Positions 43,646 through 51,775 of a DNA stretch of 64,000 nucleotides are shown in pieces. The stretch comes from Cryobacterium levicorallinum. Lineage in GTDB: Bacteria > Actinomycetota > Actinomycetes > Actinomycetales > Microbacteriaceae. The position numbers were made by a program, and so were the translations under genes. Every line of letters starts with the position of its first letter. The stretch's first letter is position 1. Below the pieces are notes generated by a model. That model had not been told where the DNA came from. It did not search any database and saw only the letters and a program-made list of their open reading frames with translations. The stretch is taken from positions 1-64,000 of the forward strand of contig NZ_SOFE01000028.1 in the NCBI RefSeq assembly GCF_004402405.1. The letters run 5' to 3'.

Positions 43646-45877
43646 TCAGCCGAGCGCATCACCGAGCGGCGCGTCGCCCACCAGGTACAGCCGCTGCGTG
43701 GCCCGGGTCATCGCGACGTAGAGCGCCCCAGCGCCACGCTCCGAGGCCGCAAGAATCGCCGCCGGGTCGACAACGATAACAGCGTCAAACTCCAGCCCCT
43801 TCGCGTCCTGCGGGGTGAGCAGCGCAATCTCCCGGCTCAAACCGAGCGCACCGACGCCGAGCAGGTCGCCGAATTCGGCCCGCAACGTTGTTTCGAGCTC
43901 GGCGAGACCGGCATCGACGACGATCACGGCCAGGGTGCCGCCAGCGCCGAGCGCCCGGTCCCGACGAACCGCCGACGCGGCATCCGCCACCGTCTCGACC
44001 GGCCACTCGCTGGACCGAACCGTGCGGGAGGGCGTGATCGACAAGCCGTGCGAGATCGCGACGGTTTCGGCCGCTGTAGCGATCTGGCTCGGCGTGCGAT
44101 AGTTCACGGTGAGCTCTTCGAGCCGCCAGCGGTCGGCCTCCGGCGAGCCCTCGAGTACCGGCTGCAGCGCCTCCTTCCAGCTAGCGGATGCCGCAGCGCT
44201 CGCCGCCTGCGCGATGTCGCCGACGATCGTGAACGACCTGCGCGGACCACGCCGCAACACGAGCCGCCACTGCATCGGGGAGAGTTCCTGCGCTTCGTCG
44301 ATGACGACGTGGCCGTAGGTCCAGCTGCGGTCCCGCGCGGCACGCTCACTGGTCGTGGCCCGCTCATCGAGTTCGCCGGCACGAGCGGCGAGGTCTTTGG
44401 CGTTGACCAGCCCCTTCACCCGCATGTTTTCAATGGCCGTTTCGGCGTTCTCCACGTCACGCTTACGCTGTTCCTTGAGCGCGCGCTTCTTCGCCTGGTC
44501 GACCGCGTTGTACTCGCCGAGCAGTTCGGCCGCCTCATCGAGCAGCGGAATGTCGGCGATCGTGAACTCGGCGTCGCGCGCGCGGGCCAGCAGCTTGCGC
44601 TGGGCAAAACGCCAGCGCGGAGTCAGCTCCTCCAGCCACTGCGGCCGCGCATACAGATCTTGCAGCAGTTTCTGCGGGGTCAGCGGCAGCCAGGCGGTGT
44701 TCAGCGCTACGCGCACGTCATCGGCCAGGCGCAGATCTTCGCGCAGCATCGGCAGGTCGGTATCGTCCATCGACCGGCCCTGCTGCTGCAGATGCTCGAG
44801 CCACACCCTGGACAGCGCGTTGATGGCCGTCTTCACGAACGTGACCCTGGCCTCGTTGTGGGTCTTGCCGGTGCCGCGAGCGCGCGCGATCGCCTGGGCG
44901 ACCAGCTCCGGCTGCAGCACGATGCGGTCGCCGTTGACGACGAGCACCTGCGCGGCGGCCGGGGTGCGCTGCCGGGACTGCACGGCCCGGGCAATGAGGT
45001 CTGCCATGAAGGCTTGGCCTTTGAGAGCGGCAACGGCCGGGGCATCCTCTTCGGTCGCTTCGACGTTGGGAAACAACTGACCGACCGAGGCGAGCACGAC
45101 CCCGGTCTCGCCGAGCGACGGCAGCACGGCCTCGATGTACTGCAGAAACGCGCGTGACGGGCCGATGATGAGCACACCGCTGTCGCGCAGGCGATCCCGG
45201 TGCGTGTACAGCAGGTAGGCGGCGCGGTGCAGAGCGACGGCGGTCTTGCCGGTTCCAGGGCCGCCCTGCACGACGAGAATTCCGGCCAGCTCCGAGCGGA
45301 TAATGCGGTCCTGCTCCGCCTGAATGGTCGAGACGATGTCGGACATGTGCCCGGTGCGCTGCGCGGTGAGGGCCGCGAGCAGGGCCCCCTCGCCCTGATG
45401 CGTGGTCGCATCCGGCTCGGCGAGCAGGGCGGCATCGAGAATTTCGTCCTCGATGCGAATGATGCTGCGCCCCTTGGACAGCAGGTGACGGCGGACCCGG
45501 GCACCGAGCGGTGTGGCGGCCGTGGCCTGATAGAAGGCGCTGGCCTGCGGCACCCTCCAGTCCAGCAGCAGGGGCTTGTGGTCTTCGTCGCGCAGCCCGA
45601 CCCGGCCGATGTAGCGGTAGACCGAGTCGCCGGAGTCGTCCGGCATGGTCTCGAGCCGACCGAATGCAAGCCGGTCGTCGACCTCGCGCAATTGCACGAT
45701 GCGATCCTCGTACAGGCGGGCGAAGGTATCGCGTTCGCTGCGGGACTGGTGGTTACCGCCCACGTCGAGGCGGCGCACCTCGATCAGCTGATGTTCGGCC
45801 TCTTCCGCTAGTGCATCCAACCGCTCATACAGCGACTGGACATAGTTCTGTTCCCGAACAAGCTCCTGGTCGATCAC
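43646..45877 (-). CDS. HelD/HelR-type UvrD-like helicase acting on RNA polymerase
   Basis: The 743-residue protein has an N-terminal coiled coil (RREQNYVQSLYERL-like segment), Walker A in QGGPGTGKTAVALHRAAYL (about residue 210), motif II DEAQELSPMQWRLV and later motifs VNYRTPSQIA and VAMTRATQRLYLVGD. Length and order match the HelD family. Actinobacterial members (HelR) release stalled RNA polymerase and may confer rifampicin tolerance. The start at 45877 has an upstream AAGGGGTG. No neighbouring gene suggests a special role. Confidence 0.85.
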   Translation of the reverse strand: MIDQELVREQNYVQSLYERLDALAEEAEHQLIEVRRLDVGGNHQSRSERDTFARLYEDRIVQLREVDDRLAFGRLETMPDDSGDSVYRYIGRVGLRDEDHKPLLLDWRVPQASAFYQATAATPLGARVRRHLLSKGRSIIRIEDEILDAALLAEPDATTHQGEGALLAALTAQRTGHMSDIVSTIQAEQDRIIRSELAGILVVQGGPGTGKTAVALHRAAYLLYTHRDRLRDSGVLIIGPSRAFLQYIEAVLPSLGETGVVLASVGQLFPNVEATEEDAPAVAALKGQAFMADLIARAVQSRQRTPAAAQVLVVNGDRIVLQPELVAQAIARARGTGKTHNEARVTFVKTAINALSRVWLEHLQQQGRSMDDTDLPMLREDLRLADDVRVALNTAWLPLTPQKLLQDLYARPQWLEELTPRWRFAQRKLLARARDAEFTIADIPLLDEAAELLGEYNAVDQAKKRALKEQRKRDVENAETAIENMRVKGLVNAKDLAARAGELDERATTSERAARDRSWTYGHVVIDEAQELSPMQWRLVLRRGPRRSFTIVGDIAQAASAAASASWKEALQPVLEGSPEADRWRLEELTVNYRTPSQIATAAETVAISHGLSITPSRTVRSSEWPVETVADAASAVRRDRALGAGGTLAVIVVDAGLAELETTLRAEFGDLLGVGALGLSREIALLTPQDAKGLEFDAVIVVDPAAILAASERGAGALYVAMTRATQRLYLVGDAPLGDALG

Positions 45878-46210
45878 GCACGCACCCCTTAAACCGAAGT
45901 CACTAGTTTAGTCGCGGTCAGTGTGGGCCTTGCTGTGTGTATTGGGACGCTCGGGACGGCCTGGCCGGGCACGCTTCTTTCCCTGTGACCTTGATCGGTG
46001 AACGTCATCTCGGGCGTATTACCGACGGTGACGGGGACCCGGTGTCGGCTTGGTCGAGCACAGACGGTCCAGTCCACGGCTGCATTAGTCCCGCGCTCGG
46101 TGGTTTCGTGGTCTGCTCGGCAGGGTCGGGAGGACCAGTCCAGGTCGGAACTCTAGCCAGTACCTCTAGGAATGCATGGCTCACGCAGTGCGTGAATCGG
46201 GACACCCGAC
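45878..46210. other. Gene-free stretch, 333 bp
   Basis: This gap separates the helD start from the end of the GAF-ANTAR gene. Near its right edge TCACGCA-G-TGCGTGA (46181-46195) is a perfect 7-bp palindrome around one base. A plus-strand frame of about 90 codons exists but has no sign of a real protein. The helD promoter probably lies here, although no strong -35/-10 pair was found. Confidence 0.5.
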
Positions 46211-46924
46211 CTAGATCATGACGCGGCTGCTGATCACGTCTGCGGCGCTTGTGTGCATCGGCTCCTGACGCGAACGGGCGTGCTCGCGCAGCCGCTGGAA
46301 AGCTTGATCCATATTGATGCCGTTTCGTTCAGCGATGACTCCCTTGGCCTGCTCGATGAACACTCTGCTATTGAGGGCACGCTGTAGCTGTTCGTTTACC
46401 GTTGCATTCTCTCGAGCCGTGCGTTCATAGAGAAGGCTGATCGTCGCGACGTCGGCTAGGGCCTGACCAATTGTCGCGTCTTCATCATTCAACACGCCTT
46501 TCTTCGTTCGAAACAGATTAAGCGCCCCGATGGTGTGGGGACGAAAACGCATCGGAATGGCGTGAACGGATTGGAAGCCCTGGGACAATGCCGCGGCCTG
46601 AAAAGTGGGGTAGAGATCCCCGTTGGTGGCGATATCGCTGAGCGTGACGACCTTTCCTGACCGATACGCGTCGATGCAGGGACCTGCTCCGGCTTCACGT
46701 TGCAAAACTTCAACGATCTGGCTTTCTTCACTCGTGGAGGCGACAACTTGCAGATTGCCGTTGTGGTCCGCTAGGAGGATGCCAGCTGCGGTGGCGTCAA
46801 GTAACACCACGCATTGGTCGACCAGGGTGTGCAGGAGATCGAGCACGTCATATTCGCCGACCAGTGCGTCAGCTAGTTCTACAAATGCTCCGCTTACCAG
46901 CGCGGCCCGGGTCATGCTCGTCAT
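46211..46924 (-). CDS. GAF and ANTAR domain regulator
   Basis: The 237-residue protein contains a GAF domain (about residues 15-150: LVDQCVVLLDATAAGILLAD, GPCIDAYRSGKVVTLSDI) and a C-terminal ANTAR domain (about 165-225) with the signature LNSRVFIEQAKGVIAERNGI and AFQRLREHARS. ANTAR proteins bind dual hairpins in nascent RNA to prevent termination, with GAF giving a sensor. Target genes are unknown, and no ANTAR-type double hexaloop hairpin was recognised nearby. Confidence 0.9.
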   Translation of the reverse strand: MTSMTRAALVSGAFVELADALVGEYDVLDLLHTLVDQCVVLLDATAAGILLADHNGNLQVVASTSEESQIVEVLQREAGAGPCIDAYRSGKVVTLSDIATNGDLYPTFQAAALSQGFQSVHAIPMRFRPHTIGALNLFRTKKGVLNDEDATIGQALADVATISLLYERTARENATVNEQLQRALNSRVFIEQAKGVIAERNGINMDQAFQRLREHARSRQEPMHTSAADVISSRVMI

Positions 46925-47153
46925 GCGGTTCAGTGTGGCTCTTAACTCGTAGCGGGTGGCGCGTCAAAGTCGAATGTCAGTGCTTTGGCAGGTTGCACGA
47001 TCTTCCTCCTCAGTCCCGGTCAGTTCTGTCGAATGTGGGGGGACGAGCCCGACCGATGGTGCCGCCTACAGCCGTCTCCCAGCGAACACCGGTTACCTCG
47101 AAACAACCATCCCGATTACCTCCAAGGAACCATTCCGATTGCAAGGAGCGAAC

Positions 47154-48002
47154 ATGCCTTTCATCACCGTCACCGGTCAGAACGATCCGAGCGTTGAATT
47201 GCATTACGACGACGTCGGTGCAGGAAAGCCCGTCGTACTTATTCATGGTTGGCCCCTCAGCGGCAGATCCTGGGAGGGTCAGGTCCCCGCCCTGGTCGAC
47301 GCCGGCTACCGGGTGATTACCTACGACCGTCGCGGGTTCGGCCAGTCGTCACAGCCCTGGAACGGGTACGACTACGACACGTTCGCTGCCGACCTGAAGA
47401 CCGTTCTTGATACCCTGGACCTGCGGGATGTTACGCTCATCGGATTCTCGATGGGCGGCGGCGAGCTCGCCCGCTACGTCAGTACCTACGGCACCGACCG
47501 CATCGCGAAACTCGTCTTCGCCAGCGCGGTGCCGCCGTACCTCTGGAAATCTGAGGACAACCCTGACGGCGGTGTCGACGCCGACCTGGCCCAGTGGTTC
47601 CACGACGGTTTGACCGGCGACCGGCCGGCATTCCTGAACGAGTTCCTGACGATGTTCTTCACGGCGGGTAAACCGTCCTTGGTCAACAAGCCGAAGGTCA
47701 GTTCCGAACAGATTGCGTACAACCTCGATATCGCCCAGATGGCTTCACCGAAGGGCACGCTCGATTGCACCACCGCCTTCGCGACGACGGACTTTCGCGA
47801 TGACCTGACGAAAATTACCATCCCGACCCTGGTGATTCACGGCGACTCTGACATCATCGTGCCGTTCGAGGTCAGCGGCAAGCGCACGCACGAGGCCATC
47901 TCCGGCAGCGTACTCGTATTGATCGAAGACGCCCCCCACGGTCTCACCGTTTCCCACAAGGACGAATGGAACCGGCACGTACTCGCGTTCCTCGCCAAGT
48001 AG
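47154..48002 (+). CDS. Alpha/beta hydrolase, non-heme chloroperoxidase-like
   Basis: The 282-residue enzyme has the oxyanion/lid start VVLIHGWPLSGRSWEGQ, the nucleophile elbow LIGFSMGGGEL (Ser), the acid in VIHGDSDIIVP and the catalytic His in IEDAPHGLTVSH, close to cofactor-free chloroperoxidase or esterase of the same group. Peroxide-dependent halogenation in this group is often a side activity of an esterase. AAGGAGCG lies 5 bases before the ATG at 47154, which fixes the start. The long leader (230 bp) upstream may carry regulation. Confidence 0.85.
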   Translation: MPFITVTGQNDPSVELHYDDVGAGKPVVLIHGWPLSGRSWEGQVPALVDAGYRVITYDRRGFGQSSQPWNGYDYDTFAADLKTVLDTLDLRDVTLIGFSMGGGELARYVSTYGTDRIAKLVFASAVPPYLWKSEDNPDGGVDADLAQWFHDGLTGDRPAFLNEFLTMFFTAGKPSLVNKPKVSSEQIAYNLDIAQMASPKGTLDCTTAFATTDFRDDLTKITIPTLVIHGDSDIIVPFEVSGKRTHEAISGSVLVLIEDAPHGLTVSHKDEWNRHVLAFLAK

Positions 48003-48008
48003 CACGCC

Positions 48009-48044
48009 CGACAGGGCCCCCACCCACGATGCCGGACCCTGTCG
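48009..48044. terminator. Hairpin after the alpha/beta hydrolase gene
   Basis: CGACAGGG (48009-48016) and CCCTGTCG (48037-48044) form a perfect 8-bp stem with a 20-base loop, 6 bp after the stop codon of the hydrolase gene. It lies between this gene and the converging TY-Chap2-like gene. A U-tract is missing. Confidence 0.5.
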
Positions 48045-48071
48045 TTACGCGGCGAGCCTGCAAGCTTTTCG

Positions 48072-48809
48072 TTACCTGTTCACCCGGTCACCCCAGACGT
48101 GGACGAGAACCCGCACGACGAGATAATGACCTCCAAGAACTGTCGGTGGGTGGCTTGGCCCCTTCGCATGTAAAGGTCTACTCGCAGAAAGTGACGCGGC
48201 AGTCAACGGCAGGCTGGAGTGGTCAGGGCTGGAATTTTCCCAGCACGCAGGCCGTGGTCGCTGACATCTGACCACCTGGGTATGGGTCTGCGCGGTGTAA
48301 GCCGCGACAGCCGCTCGCGTTGACGGAAACAAGAGCAGAAACTGCCCGGCGCTCTGATCGTTGGTGCCGTCAGTGGACATGGTCGCCGGCACGACGTTCC
48401 ACTCATTCGGGTCGTTCACAACCGACGTCAGGAAGCTACTGATCAGCCTGTATACGAGGGCACGATGCGTGGTATTCGGCGTGACTCGGGGTGCCTGAAG
48501 ACCCGTGGCGAACTCGATCATCTTCACGATCTCGTGCGAACTATCCGAGTTCACAATGCGTCGCCACCCCATGTTGACGGCCTCACCCAAAACCACAAAT
48601 CTGATGCCGCGTTCCAAATCGAACTGAATGCGCATGCCATCTTGTTCGTCGTGGAGCAGAACTACTGGTCCGTCGTCTTCAGCTGTGACGCGCGTCATGA
48701 GTAGATGCGGATGCCGGCGAACCAATTCGCTGGCAATCCACCAGGTCTGCGCCGTCATAAACCGGCTGGCCGCCGCAAAACGCGACTCAGAGGGGGGATT
48801 GAAAGTCAC
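48072..48809 (-). CDS. TY-Chap2-like protein
   Basis: The 245-residue protein begins FNPPSESRFAAASRFMTAQT and then WWIASELVRRHPHLLMTRVT, a segment typical of the actinobacterial family annotated TY-Chap2 (putative peptide chaperone). The middle part HRALVYRLISSFLTSVVND also fits. The last 60 residues (CQRPRPACWENSSPDHSS) are low in complexity and do not look like the family end, so a frameshift near the 3' end is possible. Function is not established for the family. Confidence 0.5.
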   Translation of the reverse strand: MTFNPPSESRFAAASRFMTAQTWWIASELVRRHPHLLMTRVTAEDDGPVVLLHDEQDGMRIQFDLERGIRFVVLGEAVNMGWRRIVNSDSSHEIVKMIEFATGLQAPRVTPNTTHRALVYRLISSFLTSVVNDPNEWNVVPATMSTDGTNDQSAGQFLLLFPSTRAAVAAYTAQTHTQVVRCQRPRPACWENSSPDHSSLPLTAASLSASRPLHAKGPSHPPTVLGGHYLVVRVLVHVWGDRVNR

Positions 48810-49402
48810 CGGAAGGCGATCTGGTGGCGGTGTGCGGATCGGGTAACTAAATCAGGATTCAACATTGAGATGGAGTGCTCCGTCGTTTTAGGGTTCTCAC
48901 CCGCGCGGTCGCGCGGGAACCAAGCAATCCAGCCATCAGCGCTAGGACGTTTCAAAGTTAGAGCGAAGTGACAAATACTCATATTACGGATTTTTGAATC
49001 CAAACCGCTCCCCCCGAAAGAGTTACGGGCCACCACGATGCCCGTTTTCAGCTAGTGGCGATCAACTCGCGCGATGTGAAGTGCATGGTGAAACGCGGTG
49101 GCAGATGGTGGTCATTGCGCACATGTCAGATCCGCACCGCGATGGAAGACCTCGAAGCGCCTAATCGGTTGGTCCAGGTAGCCGATCACCTGAGAAGCCT
49201 CGCTGTTCCGCCAGAGCTCGTCATTGTTGATGGTGACCTAACTCGAACCGTGGGCGCCCGTCGTGCTGCCGAGCGGACGGCGTCGGCCCTGTGCATCAAG
49301 TGCCGAGGTGGCCAGAGGAGGTGACACCGAGATAACATGTACATGACGTACTCAACGTACGCTCGCATGTGCGCGCGGGTTCACCTGCGCAGAAAGGTCG
49401 AA
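48810..49402. other. Gene-poor stretch, 593 bp
   Basis: No convincing gene is present. It contains a hairpin (48892-48921: GGTT, then CCCGCGC-ggtc-GCGCGGG, then AACC), AT-richer DNA than the surroundings, and, at the right end, the operator region of the toxin-antitoxin pair. A plus-strand frame at 49055-49324 has weak coding character and no recognised motif. The composition hints at acquired DNA. Confidence 0.5.
49336..49364. promoter_or_regulatory. Autoregulatory operator candidate of the toxin-antitoxin genes
   Basis: CATGTACATG (49336-49345) is a perfect palindrome holding TGTACA, the core hexamer bound by YefM-family antitoxins. It is followed by two direct ACGTAC copies with a TCA between them (about 49346-49360). 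The site lies 60 bp upstream of the antitoxin start codon, as expected for a repressor site over the promoter. Binding is inferred from known YefM-YoeB operators. Confidence 0.55.
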
Positions 49403-49822
49403 ATGCCACTTGTCGCCGATTACAGGACCTTTACAGACGTGCGCTCACATCTCAAGGAGGTGTTCGATGCAACCGCGCGCGGGCGAACCGTCACCGTGCA
49501 GCGCGATGGTCAGCTCTCTGCGGTCTTGCCTGTGGATCGGCTCCGTACATACTTCTCTCGCACTGTATCGCCGCGCGTTCGCGTCACTCGGGAAGATGAC
49601 CGCACCATTGCGTTGATGGAAGGTCGCCCCTTCGTGTCAGAGGGTACGAATGTTGACGGCGCGCTCGCTGACCTCGCCCTGTCGCTTCGTGAGTACGCCG
49701 AAGACTGGGACGACCGGCTGGAGCGTGCTCCGAATCACGCCGACAACTGGGCACTTGTGCAGCTCATCAAACTTTCAACCGACGAGCAGCTCCTCGAATG
49801 GCTTGAGCGCGGCGGTGAGTAA
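49403..49822 (+). CDS. Phd/YefM-type antitoxin
   Basis: The 139-residue protein starts MPLVADYRTFTDVRSHLKEVFDA, then RGRTVTVQRDGQLSAVLPVDR, which is the beta-beta DNA-binding/hydrophobic core of Phd/YefM proteins; the C-terminal half is acidic and helical (DWDDRLERAPNHADNWALVQ) and would wrap the toxin. GAAAGG lies 6 bases upstream of the ATG. It overlaps the next gene by 8 bp (GTGAGTAA), so the two are coupled. Length is above the usual 85-100 residues because of the extended tail. Confidence 0.75.
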   Translation: MPLVADYRTFTDVRSHLKEVFDATARGRTVTVQRDGQLSAVLPVDRLRTYFSRTVSPRVRVTREDDRTIALMEGRPFVSEGTNVDGALADLALSLREYAEDWDDRLERAPNHADNWALVQLIKLSTDEQLLEWLERGGE

Positions 49823-50264
49823 GCACCCGGCCACGACCCGCGAGGACCACGACGATTTCTGCGTGGCGGAGAAGTGGCAGCTCGTACGCGGCACATCAGG
49901 ACAGCCTGTCAGGCATCACCGCACCTATGAGTTGGCGCTCTGGGACGGGCAAATCCTCCGAACACGAATCTCCAGGCCCGTCGACCGGTCGACGTACTCT
50001 GCCGGGATGTGGACCCACATCCTGCGAACCCAACTCACCGTTGACGCTGACGCGTTCTGGGCCTGTGTTCGTGACAAGAAGTTGCCGGACCGCGGGGCAC
50101 CCGAAACCGTGACCCAGAGGGAGCCATTACCGCTGTATCTCGTTCGGGCGCTCCGCGAACTCGGCGTTGACGAAAGCGAGAGCCTGGCACTGACCGCGGT
50201 GGAAGCAGCGCAGCTGCTCGCCGAGAAGATGGCCCAGCGCTACGGCTACCAAAGCCGTTCATGA
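49815..50264 (+). CDS. Toxin partner (translational-repressor type)
   Basis: The 149-residue protein follows the antitoxin with a GTG start. VSKHPATTREDHDDFCVAEKW, TYELALWDGQILRTRISRPVD, YSAGMWTHILRTQL and FWACVRDKKLPDRGAPE match a small actinobacterial family annotated as cytotoxic translational repressors of toxin-antitoxin stability systems. The activity of this family has not been established from sequence. The coupled antitoxin and the operator upstream support the pair. Confidence 0.65.
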   Translation: MSKHPATTREDHDDFCVAEKWQLVRGTSGQPVRHHRTYELALWDGQILRTRISRPVDRSTYSAGMWTHILRTQLTVDADAFWACVRDKKLPDRGAPETVTQREPLPLYLVRALRELGVDESESLALTAVEAAQLLAEKMAQRYGYQSRS

Positions 50265-50463
50265 GTGATTCGACACCGTCGTAGAACATGTCTCCCGTTG
50301 ATGCCTTCTCGCCCGCGAACAGGGCCACTACGACCCGTCCATCCGTCGGTGGGAACCAGAAGGTCAGCCGACGCGCAATCCCGACGCGGCGAATCCTCGC
50401 AGTCTGGCCATACAGAAACGTCCCGTCAGCCGTTGGCTTACGGAGCGCTTGACATGTCGGTTC
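50240..50463 (-). pseudogene. Fragment of a second small toxin-like gene
   Basis: On the minus strand an open frame without a start reads KPTADGTFLYGQTARIRRVG, then ARRLTFWFPPTDGRVVVALF and AGEKASTGDMFYDGVES, and stops resembling protein where it meets the 3' end of the toxin gene on the other strand. The pattern is like small RelE/ParE- or HigB-type toxins, but a stop codon at 50464-50466 lies directly before the homologous part, so no N-terminus is left. Recognised by pattern only; low confidence in the family. Confidence 0.35.
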
Positions 50464-50602
50464 CTATCGCCTACCCCGGACGTTAATCAGGGGTGACAAC
50501 ACCCTTGGCCGCTGCGAGCGGACACCGGCGGCATCCGCTCTCATGTGTCGAATATTTACGGACCTGTTCGCTAATTCGGGGCGGCAGGAACATGCTGTGG
50601 TC
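50265..50602. other. Intergenic region before the methionine/ECF block, 338 bp
   Basis: Apart from the minus-strand toxin-like fragment, no gene is seen. A short hairpin AGGGGTG-acaa-CACCCT occurs at about 50488-50504. No SAM or cobalamin riboswitch was recognised. It should hold the promoter of the PatB-MetY-ECF operon. Confidence 0.4.
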
Positions 50603-51775
50603 ATGTCAGTCATCAAGGCCGCACCGCTGGAGCATATCCGGCGCGAGCGCAGCAGCATCAAGTGGACTCGGTTTCCCGCCGACGTACTTCCCTTGTTCGT
50701 TGCCGAGATGGATTATCCCCTGGCACCAGAGATCGTCGCGACCCTGGTGGAGCGCGTACAGGCTTCCGACACCGGCTACCTTGACGGCCCTGGGCCGCTT
50801 GCTCCGGCCTTCGCCGCGTTCGCCCTGAACCGCTGGGGCTGGAACGTAGACCCGAGCCACGTACATCTCGCCACGGACGTCAGTGTCGGCATCGTCGAGG
50901 CCCTGCGCCTGGCCGTGCCGGTTGGCGGCCGCGTCGCGATCACCCCGCCGGTCTACCCGCCGTTCTACGAACTGGTGGAGGAGGCCCTCGGTAACGTCGT
51001 GGAGACCCCCCTGATCGAGCACGGTGACACCTGGCTGTTCGACTTCGCGGCGCTGGAGCGCAGTTTCGCTTCCGGCGTCGATGCCTTCCTCCTGTGCAAC
51101 CCGCACAACCCGCACGGCATCGTGTGGGCGCGGGCCACACTCGAGGAGCTCGCACGGCTCGCGGCCCACTATGACGTCTTCGTGATCTCCGACGAGATCC
51201 ACGCCCCGCTCACCTACCCCGGCGCCATCTTCACTCCGTTCGCCCCGCTGGCCGTGGCCGCCGGCGCGCGCGCGGTGACCGTGACCTCGGCGAGCAAGGG
51301 CTGGAACATTGCCGGGCTCAAGTGCGCCATCATGGTCGCGGCCGATGATGCGACCAACGAGCTGTTGGGCCGCCTGCCCGAGGAAGTTGCCTGTCGCACC
51401 AGCATTCTCGGCCTGCACGCGAATATCGCCGCGTTCGGTTGTACCGACTGGCTCGACACTGCCATCGACCAAATTGTCAGCAACGATGCTCTCCTGGATT
51501 CCCTACTCCGCGAACACCTGCCCGCCGTGATCTATCACCGGCCGCGCGCCAGCTATCTTGCCTGGATGGATCTTCGCCACGTCGGTCTCGGGGACAATCC
51601 GTACCAGCGCATTCTCGACGATGCCCGCGTCGCCCTCAACAGCGGTGAGTCCTTCGGCCTCGGCGGTCAGGGCTTCGCCCGCCTCAACCTGGCCTGCTCC
51701 CCCGACACTCTGCGCGAGGCCGTCGTCCGCATCGCGGCGCTCGTCGCCCGAGTGTCGGCCGAGGCTGCGGCCTGA
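50603..51775 (+). CDS. PatB/MalY-type PLP enzyme (cystathionine beta-lyase)
   Basis: The 390-residue protein is a fold-type I aminotransferase-like enzyme of the MalY/PatB group, which cleaves cystathionine to homocysteine, pyruvate and ammonia. The conserved blocks are WTRFPADVLPLFVAEMDYPL at the start, LLCNPHNPHGIVW, VISDEIHAPLTYPG (Asp binds the PLP ring nitrogen) and VTSASKGWNIAGLKCA (PLP-binding Lys). The stop shares a base with the MetY start (TGATG). Its product, homocysteine, is the substrate of MetH in the same region. Confidence 0.85.
   Translation: MSVIKAAPLEHIRRERSSIKWTRFPADVLPLFVAEMDYPLAPEIVATLVERVQASDTGYLDGPGPLAPAFAAFALNRWGWNVDPSHVHLATDVSVGIVEALRLAVPVGGRVAITPPVYPPFYELVEEALGNVVETPLIEHGDTWLFDFAALERSFASGVDAFLLCNPHNPHGIVWARATLEELARLAAHYDVFVISDEIHAPLTYPGAIFTPFAPLAVAAGARAVTVTSASKGWNIAGLKCAIMVAADDATNELLGRLPEEVACRTSILGLHANIAAFGCTDWLDTAIDQIVSNDALLDSLLREHLPAVIYHRPRASYLAWMDLRHVGLGDNPYQRILDDARVALNSGESFGLGGQGFARLNLACSPDTLREAVVRIAALVARVSAEAAA

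Noticed and set aside
45937..46221. 94-codon plus-strand frame between helD and the GAF-ANTAR gene
   Set aside because: No ribosome site, no motif, and it overlaps the 3' end of the GAF-ANTAR gene.
49055..49324. 89-codon frame before the toxin-antitoxin genes
   Set aside because: Weak coding character, no ribosome site and no recognised motif; left as part of the gene-poor stretch.
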